64,000 nucleotides of DNA from Dipteris shenzhenensis (GCA_047967505.1 CM106541.1), one strand, 5' to 3'. Shown: positions 30,821-43,448, numbered from the stretch's first letter. Program-made: numbers and translations. Notes: generated from the letters alone by a model not told the origin.

Positions 30821-32081
30821 CGGGTGATCTAGTTGAGCATGCATGAATGCTTGAAGCTCAGCAGCTCTGTGGGAGGAAGGAGAAGCTCTGTGGGAAGCTT
30901 TGTGGGTGACTTTACTTGCATCCGAGTGTGTAGAGACCTTCGAGGAACCTTTGGAAAAGTCACTTTGGTTTTGCGAAGTGGTTTTGAGAGCATGGAGCTT
31001 GGAAACACCTTCATTCTTGAATCTGGGATCATTTCATTGGATTTTTGAACCACTGTGTCAGTTTCTGCGTTTTTCTGTCCGGGTGTTGGAACTCAAGTTT
31101 GGAGCAACCATTTGCACATCTGCCAGTTCTGGTGGACTCAAGAGGTCCTAAAACTTCTATGTTGCTCATCATTCGCACTCCGGTGGAGTTTACAAATAGC
31201 TCTGTTTCCAAAAACGTTTTTTAGTCTGTGTGTTGGACCCAGTGATTGAGACCACGGTTTTCAAAACCATCTGTCCCATTGCATTTCGGACGCCCAAAAA
31301 CCCCTACCTATTAGTTCTTATGTGATTTGGTGGAGGATTTTTAGAGTTATAGATCTCTGTGTATTCGATTTCGTCTCTCTGTTATGCATTTTTCATTCTA
31401 AGGTTTTGAAACCTTAGATTTATGCCACATGGCAGTGGATAAGTGTTGACTCCCATTTCTCACTCATCGGTTGGGATTTTGGATTTCCGGCAGAAGAGAG
31501 ATATTTGCAAATTTTCTTGCTGAGTCCGATTATGCAATGGCGCCCATGTTTTAAGGCATCTCAGGTTCTATTTTCAGTAGCGGTCATTACCGTGGGACTA
31601 TGATTTCTTGAGCATACCTTATGCAAATCACTTTGGTTGCAGTTTGAGCAATGTGCGCTCATTCGTGGTGTGCATTGGGTTGCAGTGGATGATTTATAAG
31701 CCACTTCGATGCATTGTGGTCCTTATTGGATGCACTGATAGGCCCAAATTGCCATGTGGGATGCTACTTTTATGGACGCTTTGCATATGGATGCTATTTT
31801 ATGCTGAGGGACAGCTTTGACACATTGCAGGTGATGCACTAATAGTGCTATCCTCTCTTGGATGAGATATTACTAATGCATATGCCAGTGGACGGTGTTT
31901 ATACTTGAGTCGTTTGGCACTTATTGGCATTTTGGATTGCCATTGCAGTTGGCATTTTCTTTTGGGCCAGATTTGCTCATATGGATGCATAGTATATGCA
32001 CATGAGTCAGATGCTTTGAGACATGAGTTTTGGTGATATTTCACTCTATTGTGGCATACACATTTTTGCTTCATTTGCATC
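30821..32081 (+). other. copia-C leader, non-coding
   Basis: A 1.26-kb untranslated leader lies between the primer-binding site and the gag start. Frames are short on both strands; nothing recognisable is present. Confidence 0.5.
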
Positions 32082-35000
32082 ATGGCATCCTCTTCCATGT
32101 CTGAAAAGGAGTTTTTCAGTATTAAAAAGTTTGATGGGACAAACTTTCCTTTATGGAAAAAACAAATAAGGTATGTGCTTATTCAAAAGAAGCAGATTAA
32201 ACCCTTGGTAGGGATTGAAGCTAAGCCTGCAAATATGTCTGAGGATGATTGGAATGAGTTGGATGCATTAGCAAAATCTACTATCAGACTTCATCTTGCA
32301 GAGTTAGTTTATTTCACAGTAGTAAATGAGCAGACTACGGAAGATTTATGGAAGAAACTGTGTGCCACTTATGAAAAGGAAACTGCCTCTAATAAAGTTT
32401 ACCTCATGAAAAGGTTGTTTGAGCTACAGATGAAGGAAGGGGTCTCCATTGCTTCTCACTTGAATGAATTCGATATTATTTTCAGCCAGCTTTAGGCTCA
32501 GAAGATGAATTTTGATGCAGAGACTAAGGCAATATTTCTCTTATGTTCATTGCCATTCTCATGGGATACCTTCCGTACAGCTGTCAGTAACTCTGCACCT
32601 AGTGGAGTACTGAAATTTGATGATGTTGTGGGTAGCTTGTTGGCTGAGGAGATTAGACGGAAGTCTATGGATGGCAACAAGCAGGATGCAGCCTTAAATG
32701 TGCAAAGGGGCAGATCACAATTTAGGGGGAAGTCCCAAGAAAGAGGGAAGTCTCATAGCAAATCCAGGGGATGGAACATTGAGTGTTACCACTGTGGCAA
32801 GAAGGGCCATATAAAAAATGATTGCTACAAGCTGAAAAGAGAGCAAAAGGATAAGAAAAAGAATGCAAATTGGGGTGCAAATCAAAAGGAAGAGAGTCCA
32901 AGGGAGGACAAAGGAAAAGTGAAGATCGAGGAGATCAATGCAGTCACACATGATAGTGACAATGACGTTCTCTTCATGTCTAGTTTATCTGCAGAGTTGC
33001 TTACCACTTCAGATGATGCATATTCCTAGGATCGGATTTTGGATTCTGGTGCTTCATTCCATGTTACTCCCCATAGGGAATGGTTCTCCACTTATGATAG
33101 TGGAAAGACAGGTTGTGTGCATCTTGGAAATGACTATGCATGTGACATAGTGGGAGCAGGTGACATAAAGTTTTCTTTTGCAAATGGGTCTGCATTTGTT
33201 TTGAAACATGTGAGACATGTGCCTAAGTTGACGAAGAGTCTTATTTCAGTGGGTTAGCTAGATGATGCTGGTTTTCACACCACTTTTGGCTTTCTAAGTT
33301 GGAAAATTCAGAAGGGCTCTATGCTTTTGGCCAGGGGTGCCAAGTGTGGGAATTTGTATCCCTTACATGTATCAGGGGTATTTGATCATGTTGTTGCAAT
33401 AACCAAGCAGCCAAGCACTTCTTTGTGGCATTGCAGGTTGGGGCACATGAGCCAGAATGGAATGAAACTCTTATGCCATTTGGGTTATGTACTGCATTTG
33501 AGTTTCTCTGATTTTGAAATTTGTGAGCACTGTCTCTATGAGAAGCAGACTAAATCAGCCCATAAAAGAAGGGGAAAGAAAGAGTTTCAAAAGCTTGATT
33601 TGGTGCATTCAGACGTATGTGGTCCCATTCCTACATGGTCATTAGGCGGGGCTGAATACTATGTGACATTCATTGATGATGCAACTAGGAAAGTGTGGGC
33701 TTATGCTATAGCTCGGAAGAGTGATGTGTTCCAGGTATTTCATAAATGGCTGGCCTTGGTTGAGAATTAGTCAGGTAGAACGCTTAAATGCCTACGGACT
33801 GACAATGGTGGAGAGTATCTCTCTCATGACTTTCAGCATTTCTATGATGCACGTGGGATTAAGAGGGAGCTCACATCCCCTCGTACTCTAGAGCAAAATC
33901 CAGTTGCAGAAAAGATGAACTATACCATTCAAGAATGGTTGCAATGCATGCTTTCCAATGCAAGTCTTTCTGGTGGTTTTTGGGCTGAGGCAATGAAGAC
34001 TGCAGTGCATGTGATCAATAGATCACATAGTAAGAGTTTGGATGGTGGTATTCCTAAAGAGGCATGGAGTGGCAAGAAGCCCTTTTACTCTCATTTGCAT
34101 ATATTTGGGTGTGAGGCATATGCACATGTGCCAAAAGAGCTTCGAAAGAAGCTAGATCCTAAGTCTAGGAAATGCATCTTTCTGGGTTATGGTGAAAGTG
34201 GAGAGATGGGCTATTGTCTCTGGGATCTAGAAGCAAAGAAGATCATACGCAGCCATGATGTAGTCTTCAATGAGAAGAAGATGCATAAGGCACCCATGAG
34301 GGATGTGGAAATGAGGAGAATCACTTTCTAGGATGTGAATCCACCTGCATATGTTGATAGACAGCAAGCTGTCCATGCATCAAATGTGCAAGAAATGGTA
34401 CCACCAAGTACTCCCATAGGTATACAATCAAGGGTAGATGATGGATCATCTATTGGTCGAAATGATGAGCCAAATGTGGCTGATATGCAGGTGGGACAGC
34501 AAGCTAAAATGCCCTTGAGAAGATCATCTAGAGTGTCTAGACCGCCTGATAGGTTTGTTCCAGGGGTAGACTATGTGATGCTTATTGATTGCGGGGAGCC
34601 TTCTTGCTACAGAGAGGCTATGATGCGCGAGGATCAACGCAAGTGGGAGTACGCTATGCAATCAGAGATGAGTTCACTTATGAAGAATAAGACTTGGGAC
34701 TTGGTTTCTTTGCCACATGGAAAGAAAGCGTTGCCATGTAAATGGGTCTACAAAATGAAGGTCACAGGTGATGATGTGCCTAGGTACAAGGCCCGTTTGG
34801 TCACTAAAGGGTTCAAGCAAGAGAAGGGTGTGGACTTTGATGAGACATTCTCTCCGGTTGTGAAGATGACCACACTTAGATGCATGCTTGGACTAGTGGC
34901 ATCAGAGGATATGGAGCTTATGTAGATGGATGTCAAGACAGCTTTCTTGCATGGGGATTTGCATGAGGAAATTTACATGGTGCAGCCGGAAGGCTTTGAA

Positions 35001-35870
35001 GAAAAGGGCAAAGAGCATTTAGTTCGCAAGCTGAAGAAGAGTCTCTATGGTCTTAAGCAAGTGCCTAGAGAATGGTATAAGAAGTTTGATGCTTTCATTT
35101 GGTCCCAGGGTTTTAGAAGGAGTGAAATTGATCACTACCTCTACACTAAAAGGGCTAAGGATAATAGCCTGATAATCCTGGCACTATATGTGGATGATAT
35201 GCTATTGGCAAGCAAGAATACTTATGAGCTAGATGCATTAAAGGCCAAGTTGCATGAGGCCTTTGATATGAAGGATTTGGGACTTGCAGGTCATATTTTT
35301 GGTATGCGCATCACGTGTGATCAGAGTAGGAAACTCCTTTGGCTTTCACAAAAAGAGATCATGAGGTACATGAAGGGTACCAAGGAGATGTGCATCTGCT
35401 TTGGTAGAGGAGACATGCGTGTACTTGGGTACACAGATTCAGACTATACAGGGCATGTGGATAGTAGGAGATCCACTTCTGGTTATGTGTTCACCTTTGC
35501 AGGTGGTGCAGCGTCGTGGATGTCTCACGCACAGAGGTGCGTTGCTTTGTTGACCATAGAGGCTGAGTATGTTGCAGCCACAGAGGGTTGCAAGGAGGCT
35601 ATATGGCTTGATCGGCTAGTGGGAGATTTGGGGATTCATACAGGTATATCGAGATTGCATAGTGATTCCATGAGTGCTATTCAAGTAGCACGGAATCCGG
35701 TCTTTCATGCAAAGACCAAACACATTGAGGTCAGGTACCATTTCATCACTTGAGGACAAGCGCATAGAGCTTGTCAAGGTTCATACAGATGATAACCTTG
35801 CAGATATGCTGACAAAGAGTCTACCTAGTCAGCGGTTTGAGTATTGTTGTGTATTGATGGGCATTGGATA
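32082..35870 (+). pseudogene. copia-C gag-pol polyprotein with only TAG stops
   Basis: From ATG 32082 one frame runs to 35750, interrupted solely by TAG at 32493, 33027, 33255, 33768, 34329 and 34923. Domains in order: gag (FDGTNFPLWKKQIR), zinc knuckle CYHCGKKGHIKNDC, protease DSGASFHVT, integrase HHCC (WHCRLGHMSQNG, CEHCLYEKQ) and core (HSDVCGP, RTDNGGEY, EQNPVAEK), RT (KWVYKMKV, MDVKTAFLHGDL, LYVDDMLLA) and RNase H (YTDSDYTGH, TIEAEYVAA, HSDSMSAIQ). About 100 residues between RT and RNase H are deleted in frame at about 35358 (WLSQKE/IMRYMKG). A one-base shift at 35750 precedes the last residues (DNLADMLTKSLPS). Five stops fall where Gln is expected and one where Trp is expected. Confidence 0.85.
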
Positions 35871-35924
35871 GTATGCTCACTAGTTGTTCTCCCGTAAAGG
35901 CACATTGTCCTTTAAGTGGGAGGT

Positions 35925-36090
35925 TGTGGGGGTTAAAGGTCACTGTGCCTTTACCCCGGTTATGTACAATACTCAAACACATATATAAATGAATGAAAAA
36001 GAAGATTAGGGTGTTCTGCACCCACCAAAACTTGTGTGGCTCTCTGTTTCTCTCTCTCTCTCTCTTCTGTTCTTGCTTCCATTGAGAGCA
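35925..36090 (+). repeat. 3' LTR of copia-C
   Basis: It begins TGTGGGGGTTAAAGG after the purine tract and ends GAGAGCA; the final 78 bp match 30723-30799. A short (TC)n lies inside. Confidence 0.75.
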
Positions 36091-37290
36091 CTTTCAGCTG
36101 GGTCTCTATAGGAGTGATGTGATTAATACTTGGATTTCTGCTAAGAGCATCAATAACTACATTTTCTTTTCTAGGTTGATACTGAATCATGGGCTGAAAA
36201 CTATGTATAAATGATGCCCACTTAATGTGCCTATCGGATATTAGTGTGGCTAAGTCAACAAATGCTTGATACTTTGTTGATCGGTTTTGATAAGAAACTC
36301 AGCTCCCATCAAATAATGTTTCCACATTCATAAGGCATGCATAACAACGGTTAATTATTTATCATATGTACTGTAATTGCATTTCACTGGTTTTAATTTT
36401 TGGCTCTCCTATGCTATAGGATGTCCATCCTACATAAGCATGGCTCCAATTCCACATCCCCACTAGCATCGGTTACAACTACAAAGAATGGTCTAGAGAA
36501 ATCGGGTAGTTGCAACATAGGATCTTGCATGAGAGCTTCTTTCAAAGCTGCAAAAGATTTATCTTGAGAAATGCTTAGCTTTTCTAAGAAGGTCTGTCAA
36601 TGGATATGCAATGTATGTGAAATTCTTGACAAACTTTCTATAAAAGCTACACAATCCCAAGAATGATCTTAATTCATGTATATCTCGAGGTTTAGGCCAT
36701 GTGACTATGCATTCAATCTTTCTTGGATCTACTCGAATCCCATCGGCAGATACTATGTTACCCATTTGATCTTGAAAGAAACTATTCTTTTCAAGATTTA
36801 TGTACAATTGATTTTCTTTCAAGAGTGAAAATACTAGCTTTAGATGTTCCTTATGCTCCTCAATGTCTTTGCTAAACACCAAAATATCATCAAAAAATAT
36901 TACCACACAATCTTGGTGTCTAACAAAGATTTGGTTCATCATTCTACTAAAAGTAGCTGGAGCATTAGTTAGCCCAAAAGGCATATCTAGGAATTCATAA
37001 TGTCTCGTTTGAGTTCTAAAAGTAGTCTTGTATATATCCTCTTCTACCATACGGACTTGATGATAGCTAGATTTGAGATCTATCTTACTGAAGACCTTGG
37101 CTCCTTTGAATTTGTCTAAAAGATTGTCAATCTTAGGGATTGGGTATTTGTTCTTCACTGTGATTTTGTTTAGTGCACGATAGTCTATGCACATTGGATA
37201 GGTTCCATTTTTCTTTTTGACTAATAAGACAGGTGCTCCATAAGGAGAACTACTGAATCTTATCAATCATCTCTCTATTAGTTCCTGCAC
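36091..37290 (-). pseudogene. gypsy-1 reverse transcriptase and RNase H
   Basis: The frame 37266-36559 reads [70 protein letters not shown] and [14 protein letters not shown], a well-kept gypsy reverse transcriptase. RNase H (YQPRKENVVIDALSR) follows in other frames at 36300-36100. A TAA and a TGA interrupt the join to protease at about 37270-37290, one of them at a probable CAA codon. Confidence 0.85.
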
Positions 37291-37941
37291 TTACTTTTGA
37301 ATTTCCTTTTGCTCTAGCTGGTTGACTCTATATGGAGCTTTGCGAGGTGGAGTATTGCTCGGTAGGATTTCTATCCTATGATCTTCAGGTCGAGAATAGG
37401 GTAATCCAAGCGGTAAATCCTCTAAGAAACAATCAAAAATTTGAGAAAGAAACTTTTGGTGTGTAGGCTTAGTGTTTGGCTGAGTAGTTGTTACCATATT
37501 CACAAAAATCAAATATGTTTTCTCACATTTCCTAATTGCTCTCTTGGCTTGTGTATGGTTGAGTAAAGGACTGATCTCAGGTTTCATAGAGCTTTTCAAA
37601 CATATTTCTTGGTTGTCCATCTTAATCCACATCTGATGTGAATCATAATCTATCTTAGGATTATATTGATGTCTCCATGGCATTCCTAAGATGATATCAA
37701 CTACCTGTAGGGGTGCCACTAGAAAGTCTCGTCTATCCTTGTAAGGTTTGATTGAAATTTCAAGATTCTTGAATTCTCTAGTGCAATTATGCTTTGTCTT
37801 GGTAAAAGAAACTTTGACTTTATAGTTAGATGGAAAAGACTCTAGGTTTAGCTTTGCTAAGGCTCTTTTCGAAATGAAATCATGTGTACTACCATAGCCA
37901 TGTAGAACAACAACCTCTTTACCATTAATGAAACCTTTCAT
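37291..37941 (-). pseudogene. gypsy-1 aspartic protease region
   Basis: The frame encodes a retropepsin-like domain, but the active-site D-S/T-G triad reads GYGSTHDF, so the catalytic Asp is lost. The downstream ILGMPW box is intact. The C-terminal part (DHRIEILPSNTPPRKAPYR) leads into the reverse transcriptase. Confidence 0.7.
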
Positions 37942-37980
37942 TTTTAGAAGAGCATGAGAATTATACTACCTACCTCTTGC

Positions 37981-38980
37981 TTAGCTGCATTGTTCTCGAT
38001 TATGTGCACTTTTGCCATCGGGGTTCTTCTTTCTTTCGGGATATTCAGTTGCTATATGTCTCACTTTGTTGCACCTGAAACACCTTATTTCTTTCTTCGA
38101 AAAATTTCCACCGTCCGGCTTCGAAGAAGCATCTGTCTTTTGTGGAACAAAACTAGATTTAGATTTAAAGAAGGACTTTTTATCAAACCTCCTCTTCTTA
38201 TGGAAGGGTACAAGCCCTTCCAAATCTTTCCCTTCCTTTGGGATTCCATTCTTCCTCTCACAATTCATTGCAAGAGAAATCATAGAGTTCAATGAGTGAG
38301 GATGAAACATGTTAATTTCGGCTCTCAACTTAGATTTTAGACTTACCACATACTTTCTTCGTTGATCTCGCTCACTCACTTTCTTTAAAGACTGTAATTG
38401 GATGAACGTTTCCCAAAACCTATCAGTGTATGTGGAGATCATTTCTTTATCGAATTGCTTGAAAGTATTCCACTATTGTCTGGTTTTTGCTTTGAAGTGT
38501 GAGGGAAGGAAATCTCTCTCGATGAGCTTTTGAAAAGACTTCCAAGATTTTGGTCACCTTTTACTATGCTTAGTGATGTTCATTAAAGTGCAGCACTCTC
38601 AACTAAATAATTTGCAGCACATTTAATCTTATCTTTTTCAGAGAATTTCTCCCCTGAAAAGTAATCATGTAGCTCATTGATCCAAGACAAAACGTGCGTG
38701 CTTCTTTCTTTCCATTGAAATTTTGAAATGAGAAAGCTTTTCTACTTATTTTACGCCCCTTTCTCGAATTCTGTGCTCTCAGTGTGGCTTTGACTGTCTT
38801 GATAATAGGATCATCTTTAGAATCATTGTCGGATGACTCATCATCAGATGAATGCCTCTTCCTTTTCTTACCATTGATTTTCTTTTTTAATCTCTCCCTA
38901 TGCTCACGCTCATTGGCCAATTGTGCTTGAAGTGCATCTAACTGCTTTTGAAGCATGAGTGGTTGTGGCTGATTCGCCAT
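37981..38980 (-). pseudogene. gypsy-1 gag
   Basis: The first piece (38980-38603) starts MANQPQPL with a coiled-coil-like, highly charged segment (QAQLANEREHRERLKKK). The second (38442-37981) has a retrotransposon gag motif and a degenerate knuckle CFRCNKVRHIATEYP, in which the final Cys is Tyr. A frameshifted gap lies between them. Confidence 0.7.
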
Positions 38981-39966
38981 GATAATGTGATAAATACAAA
39001 TAAAGTAGAGTGGAGGGAAATAAGGATACTAAGTGTAAGAAAATTTATACGGATCGAAAAGTGTAATTTGAATGTATGGTAAGAAACAGATGGCGGATGA
39101 TACTAAGTGTACGAAATATAAAGCAAAAGAAATCACTTATCTCGCTCTTTGATCGGACATAGAAAAGATTGGAGTGGGAGATATGTGACCGATGAAGTTG
39201 CTTGTAGTCGTCCTTGTGCTCAACTGCTCTCCAATTAATTGCACGGTGATTTCGTGGTTCCAAATCACCTTCTTGATTCAAGCATTCAGATTTGGTTGTC
39301 GTCTTTGCCTTGTTGGGCCCCGTAGCTTGTTGAATTTCCCCTTTAAAAAAAATAAATAATAATTTTCTTTAAAGAGCCTTTTTGAACCTTGCCCCTTGAT
39401 TTGTATTTAGTCAAAGGAAGCTTTGACTTGATAAAATTGTAAGAACAAAGTCGTGAACTCCGAGAAAAATGGTACCGTTTAGACTGACTACAGGTACTCT
39501 CTCAGAGGAGGTTGCTCAGCCTCTACTACTGATTGCTGTCCGTGATGATAGAGGCTGCTCCGGAATCACAGAGGGCAAGGTTGGCAGCAGCAACTATGGC
39601 AGCGAAGGCAGATGCGCATTGCGTACTATGCAGGAGGCTGAGTAGAAGGTAGAGTCGCAGTCTCATAGAGGAGAGACTACTGGAGAGTCTGCAGCGGGTG
39701 GTGCTGTTTAATACTTGGGCAACATGGCTATGGCCCCTAGACTCCTATAGTCCTGGCTCCCCGATCAGCTGCTTGTATGTGAGGACAAGAATGGCAGCAC
39801 AGCCAACGAAATCTACTCATCAATGGTGCAGACTGTCCGTGCGGGCGCACAGAGGTGCAGATGGGTGCGCGCGTCGAGTACCAGGTCTTGAAGGGCCCGA
39901 CAGTCGTAGACTCATATTGGTGCACGAGACTCTTCTTCGATAATGTTCTCTCTCTTTTCTTTTTTT
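38981..39966. other. gypsy-1 leader and GC-rich insert
   Basis: 39000-39450 is AT-rich leader. From about 39465 to 39950 the base composition becomes markedly more GC-rich, and the plus strand stays open for short frames (39698-39943) without recognisable motifs. It may be a separate insertion, but no borders were found. Confidence 0.35.
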
Positions 39967-40222
39967 AAAAAGCCCATAGTAGTTCGGTTATCTTCTTCTC
40001 TCTCAATTGTAAACAAGCAATAGTCGACGTAAAGATCCAAGTGAAATGGCTAGTGGCCAATTGGCTTGAGGAGAGCACTAGAGTCCACCTCCTGAGTATT
40101 TTGAGTGAGATATCTTTTGTCTGAGCCATATGTCAAAAATTGTCTGAGCTGTATGTAAGATACTATATTGTGGAATATATGAGAATACCTCTTTCAAAAA
40201 AAAAAAAAAAAAAGCCCATAGT
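39967..40222 (+). mobile_element. SINE-like retroposon with poly(A) and 14-bp TSD
   Basis: AAAAAGCCCATAGT at 39967-39980 is repeated at 40209-40222. Between them lies a 228-bp insertion ending in a long A-run. A stretch TGGCTAGTGG at about 40048 loosely resembles a pol III A box; a B box is not convincing. The size, tail and duplication fit a SINE or short processed retroposon moved by LINE machinery. Confidence 0.65.
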
Positions 40223-40386
40223 GACTAGTCCCAAGCTTTAGTAAAGGCTCTCCCTAGTTCAAAACATGTGTCTTTTTGAGAACTGAACTCAACCTTAATG
40301 TCTTGGAGTTTGAGGCAAGCTTTGAAGACTCTTTTTTTTTTTTGGGATTTCGTCTTCATCCCCAATAATCCTAGAGCATAGCCTTG

Positions 40387-40398
40387 CTTTGATACCAC
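40387..40398 (-). promoter_or_regulatory. probable gypsy-1 primer-binding site
   Basis: The complement reads TGGTATCAAAGC, one base off the usual initiator Met site. The sequence to its right would be the 5' LTR, but I cannot find its outer end. Confidence 0.5.
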
Positions 40399-41210
40399 CA
40401 CTCAAGCCAAAAAAAGGTATTTCCACACAAAATTCACCACTTAATCAATTGGAGAAGAAGAACACAAATCACACCACAAAAACGACACTAGATTGGGTAC
40501 AATATCCCCCCCTAGATAAGTGGCTCATGCTTCCTCATCTAGAGTATTTATGATATTTCATAAAAGCACCACGAGCCAAAATTATCCTTCTTCCAAAATG
40601 AGGGATTTGCTTTACATAGCCATCTTTGATCCCAAAAATTGGATCATGTCCACTCCAAAATATATTGCTCAAACTTGCAATAATAAAGAAATACAAAATT
40701 GGCCCATGGCCATAAATGATGCACTGTGCGACACCTCAATTGGTACCCTCACACTAACTACAATCCTTGCTATGAGTTCCATCACTTGTACTCAAGCTGC
40801 GAATTACATTAGTTATTAACAATCGATTGAACGAATCACCAAATCAACCGATCCCAACATAACCGTGCTCAAAGCACAATAATCAAGCACAACACCAATA
40901 ACACTAGCGACATCAATATTAACATGGAATCACCCACAATACTGACCATCTAGCATAGCAAAACACAAGCTAGTCAGGTGTCCCCAACTAACCATACAAA
41001 GTATCCACTAGGACCCCACTGCATCCGATGCGCTCCTATGGAGTACTTTGTCATAGTCCACTTGACTAAAACAATAATTTCCTAAGCAAGATATAATATC
41101 AGAAATACAATTTCCATAACAGAACAATTGAAACAAGTGAGAGAGAGATTCAAATGCACAACAAGTGCCAAAAAATATTGCAAAGGTGCATTTTAGTAGT
41201 TTGTGCTACA

Positions 41211-41245
<35 letters not shown>

Positions 41246-43443
41246 GACATAGATATTCTCCCAAAATGACCCATCCTAACTCTGACCTTGGGACCTTTTA
41301 TACATGGTGTGGATGTGACATTAATCTGACAAAGGTGGTAGGTACTACCCACTACCTTTATAGGAGTTTAGCATGGGATGTTACACCTTGATATTTGCTC
41401 ATTTACGACAAACTTGAATTTAGTGGTTTGACTCTTTACTTTGCTCCTAACAACCTGCCATCACATTTTGTCCATTTTGACTTTTGCCTACCACCATCAT
41501 CCCTTTTTTTATTGACATCATTGTCTTTAATGTCACTCAAAGGACTAATTGAACCAGTAGGTTTGTGGTGCTTGTGGCCTCACCCATTCCTTTGTCCACT
41601 CGCTCCAAGATATTGTCAGGTAAGAGTGTCATCTAGCCACTTTGCCCTATGCTCGGGATCTCCTTTTGCCCTTTGTTGGGTGCTCGTTGGGTGCTCAGAG
41701 TTGGCTTCAGAGTTATTTTAATCCCAAGGTGCAATCATGGGTTTTAGTTAGGATTTGCTAAGTCCTACCCCCACAAGGTATGCCAAGTGTTAGCCCTGCA
41801 TCTAAAATACATAATTCTTAAATATGAATACCCAAAATATGTGGAGTTAGGTTCTAAAACTATCGAAAGGGAAATAATCCCAAGATGCTGATTGCTTGAT
41901 AGCTTTTCAAGAAAGTTGTTGTTCCTATCATATGGTTTTACTTCTTTGCAGTGGCATTTTTCACTGTTCCTTTGCAATTCTAAAGTTCTACATTACTACA
42001 GTATGCTAAAATAGTTTTCTATGTTAGCATTCCAAAGTCTATAAAAAGGGTGCTGGTTCCCTTTAACATTCATGTCAATATAGCTAAAATAAATTTCCAA
42101 CCTTACAAGTGGCTTGCATCGAGCTCCTAGATCCATCAATGCCATCTCCCTACTCAAGTGATTTCAATGTGTAAGCTCTTGGTTAGGTTTTCAAAGAGCG
42201 CCCTTAAGTTTGTAGTGGATGCACTAGGAGTCCCAACAGTTGCACTGATAGTTCCAAACTTTTAAAGAGAAATCATAGTGCAATTGACCACCATGAAGCT
42301 ATCTTATGATGATACCAAGTCTTGCTAAATAAAAACACCTTTTGACACAGTTGAATGCTTGAGTTGGCTTGGGTAAAGGGGGAAGTTGCAACGAGACCCC
42401 ATGGTAGAGATGGAGTTGAACGTGTTTTCCTAATAATGAAATCATCATCCAACTCTCGTACCACATATTTATTTTGAATATATATTTTCTATTTTTCATC
42501 ACTCATACATCCATTGGATGTTAAATATATGTTTTCATTGTACATATTGGCCATATATGCAATGCATTTTAAGTAGATGATTGGAAAATTTTTAATATGT
42601 ATGTGTATGGTTGAATACTGATATGCATTAGGAGGGGGTTATATAAGGTGGAGATTTAGAAAACATATGTGCTTATGATTTGAATATATTATATAGTGTT
42701 TCTTTTTATATCAAAGTGGTATTTTGCTTCTCCAAAGAGAAAAAATATATTTTTCCTTATGGCATAGACTTTTAGTTCAAGTAGTAATGGAGAGCATGAG
42801 GAGGTTGAACACCCAAGAAGGGCTATAAAGCCTCCGTCTAAGTGAAGAGGAAGTTTGTGAGGAGTATTATAGAGTCACACAAGCTTGAAAGGCATATAAG
42901 ACACTCTCAAACATCTATAGTTCTTCTTTATATGAGTTTCATATGAAAGCAATGGAAGCTATAAAGCAAAATAGTAGGTGGATAGAGATAATGGGCTTGA
43001 AGTGGAATGATGTGCCCAAAGAGGTGACCAAGGTAGATGTGGAACCTTGTTTACCTCTTACAATGATTGGCATGGGAGGTGGAAGACCCAATATTTCACC
43101 AATGAGGACATGTGGTGTCATGCAAAAATAATTTTGTAGAGATGAATGGATGATCACCATATCATAATGACTTCTCATTGTTCTTTTACTAGTAATTGTA
43201 CATTAAATTGGTGAGTATTTCTCCTCCATAGGCTTAAACATTATGAAGAGATTGCCATAAAAGTAATATGATTAAGGAGGTTGATCCAATAGTAATACAC
43301 AAACTTTTTGTGGAAGAGGAAACCATCATAGAGGAAAACAAAGTCATAGTCATTAAGTCAATCAAGCTCACCACATGTACACTTTGATTGAGGGTATGTA
43401 AAAGATTCCAAATCCAAATGTAGTTATCATGTTTACTATGTAG
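40399..43443. other. AT-rich non-coding stretch
   Basis: It holds an (AC)n microsatellite at 41212-41243 and otherwise short frames only. The first few hundred bases may be gypsy-1 LTR. A plus-strand frame at 42943-43131 (62 codons) shows no recognisable motif. Sequence just before 43444 continues after 52925, since the element between them is an insertion. Confidence 0.4.
41212..41243. repeat. (AC)n microsatellite
   Basis: About 16 AC units with no LINE end next to them. Confidence 0.95.
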
Positions 43444-43448
43444 ATTAG
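43444..43448. repeat. target duplication ATTAG (left copy)
   Basis: ATTAG before the left LTR is repeated at 52921-52925 after the right LTR. Confidence 0.85.

Larger units (their letters stand above)
30723..36090 (+). mobile_element. copia-C, Ty1/copia retrotransposon
   Basis: The plus-strand element carries a 77-bp remnant of the 5' LTR (30723-30799), a primer-binding site (30808-30820), gag-pol (32082-35870) and a 3' LTR of about 166 bp (35925-36090) after the purine tract AAGTGGGAGGT. Both LTR copies share the stretch starting TGTTCTGCACCCACC and ending CATTGAGAGCA. The 5' LTR lacks its first 90 bases and no clear 5-bp target duplication is seen. The insertion splits gypsy-1 between RNase H and integrase. 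Confidence 0.85.
30057..40398 (-). mobile_element. gypsy-1, Ty3/gypsy element split by a copia element
   Basis: Minus-strand pieces in order from the right: primer-binding-like TGGTATCAAAGC (complement, about 40387-40398), leader, gag (38980-37981), protease (37941-37291), reverse transcriptase (37266-36559), RNase H end (about 36300-36100), then the copia insertion (30723-36090), and integrase (30722-30057). The integrase is cut at 30057, so the 3' LTR is lost; the 5' LTR to the right of 40398 is not delimited. Confidence 0.75.

Noticed and set aside
32082-35750. TAG codons as evidence of nuclear stop-codon reassignment
   Set aside because: The ABA4-like exons and other genes use normal codons, gypsy-1 has other stops, and CHG deamination explains all six.
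40040-40110. tRNA gene or tRNA-derived head in the SINE-like element
   Set aside because: Only a loose A-box match; no convincing B box or cloverleaf.
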